Origin: Bordetella sp.
Lineage (GTDB): Bacteria; Pseudomonadota; Gammaproteobacteria; Burkholderiales; Burkholderiaceae_B
Length of the DNA: 6,926 nucleotides
Assembly: GCA_027450125.1 (NCBI GenBank)
Contig: DAIDKG010000397.1
Location: forward strand, 1 to 6,926
Reading direction: 5' to 3'
The notes under the pieces were generated by a model. The model ran no database searches. It was not told where the DNA came from and saw nothing but the letters and a program-made list of their open reading frames with translations. The position numbers were made by a program, and so were the translations under genes. Below, piece after piece: positions 6,255 to 6,926 of this stretch. Position 1 is the first letter of the stretch. Every line of letters begins with the position of its first letter.

Positions 6255-6332
6255 AACGGCGGATCTTCTGCTGTTAGTTGGGTGGCGCAGCTACCCAGTT
6301 TGAAAGAAGTTTTTCTCTCTTGGGAGTTCCCA
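6255..6332 (+). promoter_or_regulatory. Structured 5' leader of fliC with three hairpins
   Basis: Three consecutive stems can form in the predicted message. Stem 1 pairs AACGGC (6255-6260) with GCTGTT (6270-6275, one G-U pair) and has GGA at the 5' side of its loop. Stem 2 pairs 6276-6286 with 6290-6300 around a three-base loop (core TGGGTGGC/GCTACCCA, some G-U pairs). Stem 3 is TGGG-AGTT-CCCA (6321-6332), which contains the Shine-Dalgarno sequence GGGAG. A U-rich run (6310-6320) lies between stems 2 and 3. Stem 2 plus the U-rich run loosely resembles a terminator, but it lies downstream of the fliC promoter, so leader control or message stability is more likely than simple termination. Confidence 0.45.
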
Positions 6333-6334
6333 TC

Positions 6335-6926
6335 ATGTCGATGATCATCAACACCAACTACTTGTCTCTGGTTGCCCAAAACAACCTGATGAAGTCCCAG
6401 TCGTCGCTGAATACCGCGATCACGCGCCTGTCCTCGGGCCTGCGCATCAACAGCGCCGCCGACGACGCCGCCGGTTCGGGCATCGCCAACCGCATGACGG
6501 CCCAGGTCAACGGCCTGGATCAGGCCTCGCGTAACGCCAACGACGGCATCTCCGTCGTGCAGACCGCTCAGGGCGCCCTGAACGTCATCAACGACAACCT
6601 GCAGCGCGTTCGTGAACTGACTGTCCAAGCTGCCAACGGCACGAACACCTCCGCCGACCTGAGTTCCATCCAGGCTGAAATCAACCAGGACATGTCGGAA
6701 ATCAACCGCGTGGCGGCACAGACCCAGTTCAACGGCCTGACCATCCTGGCCACGAGCGGCAAAATGAGCCTGCAAGTCGGCGCCAACGATGGCCAGAACA
6801 TCACCATCTCGCTGCAGAAGATGAACGCCAGTGCCCTTGGCGTGGCAACTTCGACCACCTCGACCACCACCCTGGCGACGTCGTCGGTCACCATCAACGT
6901 CACCGAATTCAAGACCATCGGCAATA
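6335..6926 (+). CDS. fliC: Flagellin FliC (3' end cut by window edge)
   Basis: Flagellin is secreted through the flagellar export channel and polymerises into the filament; in Bordetella the gene is also called flaA. The visible 197 residues cover the conserved N-terminal D0/D1 region: INTNYLSLVAQNNL (about 5-18), RLSSGLRINSAADDAAG (31-47) and ANDGISVVQTAQGALN (68-83). LQRVRELTVQAANGTN (89-104) corresponds to the TLR5-recognised helix of enteric flagellins, followed by QTQFNGLTIL (129-138). After about residue 167 the sequence becomes Thr/Ser-rich (ATSTTSTTTLATSS), marking the start of the variable domain; the C-terminal D1/D0 part is outside the window. The ATG at 6335 has TGGGAG eight bases upstream; a second ATG two codons later is a less well-spaced alternative. 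A sigma-28 promoter precedes it. Confidence 0.97.
   Translation, partial: MSMIINTNYLSLVAQNNLMKSQSSLNTAITRLSSGLRINSAADDAAGSGIANRMTAQVNGLDQASRNANDGISVVQTAQGALNVINDNLQRVRELTVQAANGTNTSADLSSIQAEINQDMSEINRVAAQTQFNGLTILATSGKMSLQVGANDGQNITISLQKMNASALGVATSTTSTTTLATSSVTINVTEFKTIGN

Noticed and set aside
6276..6320. Rho-independent terminator after fliA
   Set aside because: The hairpin lies downstream of the fliC promoter, so it would also stop fliC. The U-rich run is about ten bases from the stem and broken by C residues.
1..6926. Insertion sequences, CRISPR arrays, tRNA/rRNA genes, toxin-antitoxin or defence genes
   Set aside because: I saw no transposase, terminal repeats, spaced repeat arrays or RNA-gene folds. 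Apart from the regulatory gaps the window is filled by flagellar and chemotaxis genes.

Overview
The window carries the regulatory and motor core of a bacterial flagellar and chemotaxis region. Overall it is GC-rich with strong third-position G/C bias. Its proteins are clearly of the enteric/beta-proteobacterial flagellar type: FlhDC master regulator, sigma-28, a MotA of the E. coli subclass, and a CheA with a P2 domain. The gene order (flhD-flhC-motA-motB-response regulator-cheA) and the flagellin N-terminus point to Betaproteobacteria, order Burkholderiales, most likely an Alcaligenaceae genus such as Bordetella or Achromobacter, where flhDC is also called frlAB. The genus is inferred from memory of family features and was not confirmed by a search.

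Layout: from about 5084 leftwards, six genes lie on the minus strand in one direction: flhD, flhC, motA, motB, a single-domain CheY-like response regulator, and cheA, which runs off the left edge without its P5 domain. Gaps are 23 bp (flhD-flhC), 163 bp (flhC-motA), 12 bp (motA-motB), 7 bp (motB-regulator) and 51 bp (regulator-cheA). The 163-bp gap holds a hairpin-forming repeat and a weak sigma-28-like promoter, so motAB-che could be a separate transcript. From 5447 rightwards, on the plus strand, lie fliA (sigma-28) and fliC (flagellin), which runs off the right edge. A 362-bp AT-rich divergent intergenic region separates flhD from fliA and contains several perfect inverted repeats. A 153-bp gap with a sigma-28-type promoter and a structured leader precedes fliC.

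Together the genes span all three tiers of the flagellar hierarchy. FlhD/FlhC activate class II genes, FliA is the class II sigma factor that switches on class III genes, and flagellin, the stator (MotA/MotB) and the chemotaxis kinase/regulator are late products. The genes themselves are intact, with the expected key residues. No novel multi-gene system is evident. The observations worth a second look are in the non-coding DNA: phased dyads before fliA, nested dyads before flhD, the multi-hairpin fliC leader, and the flhC-motA gap.
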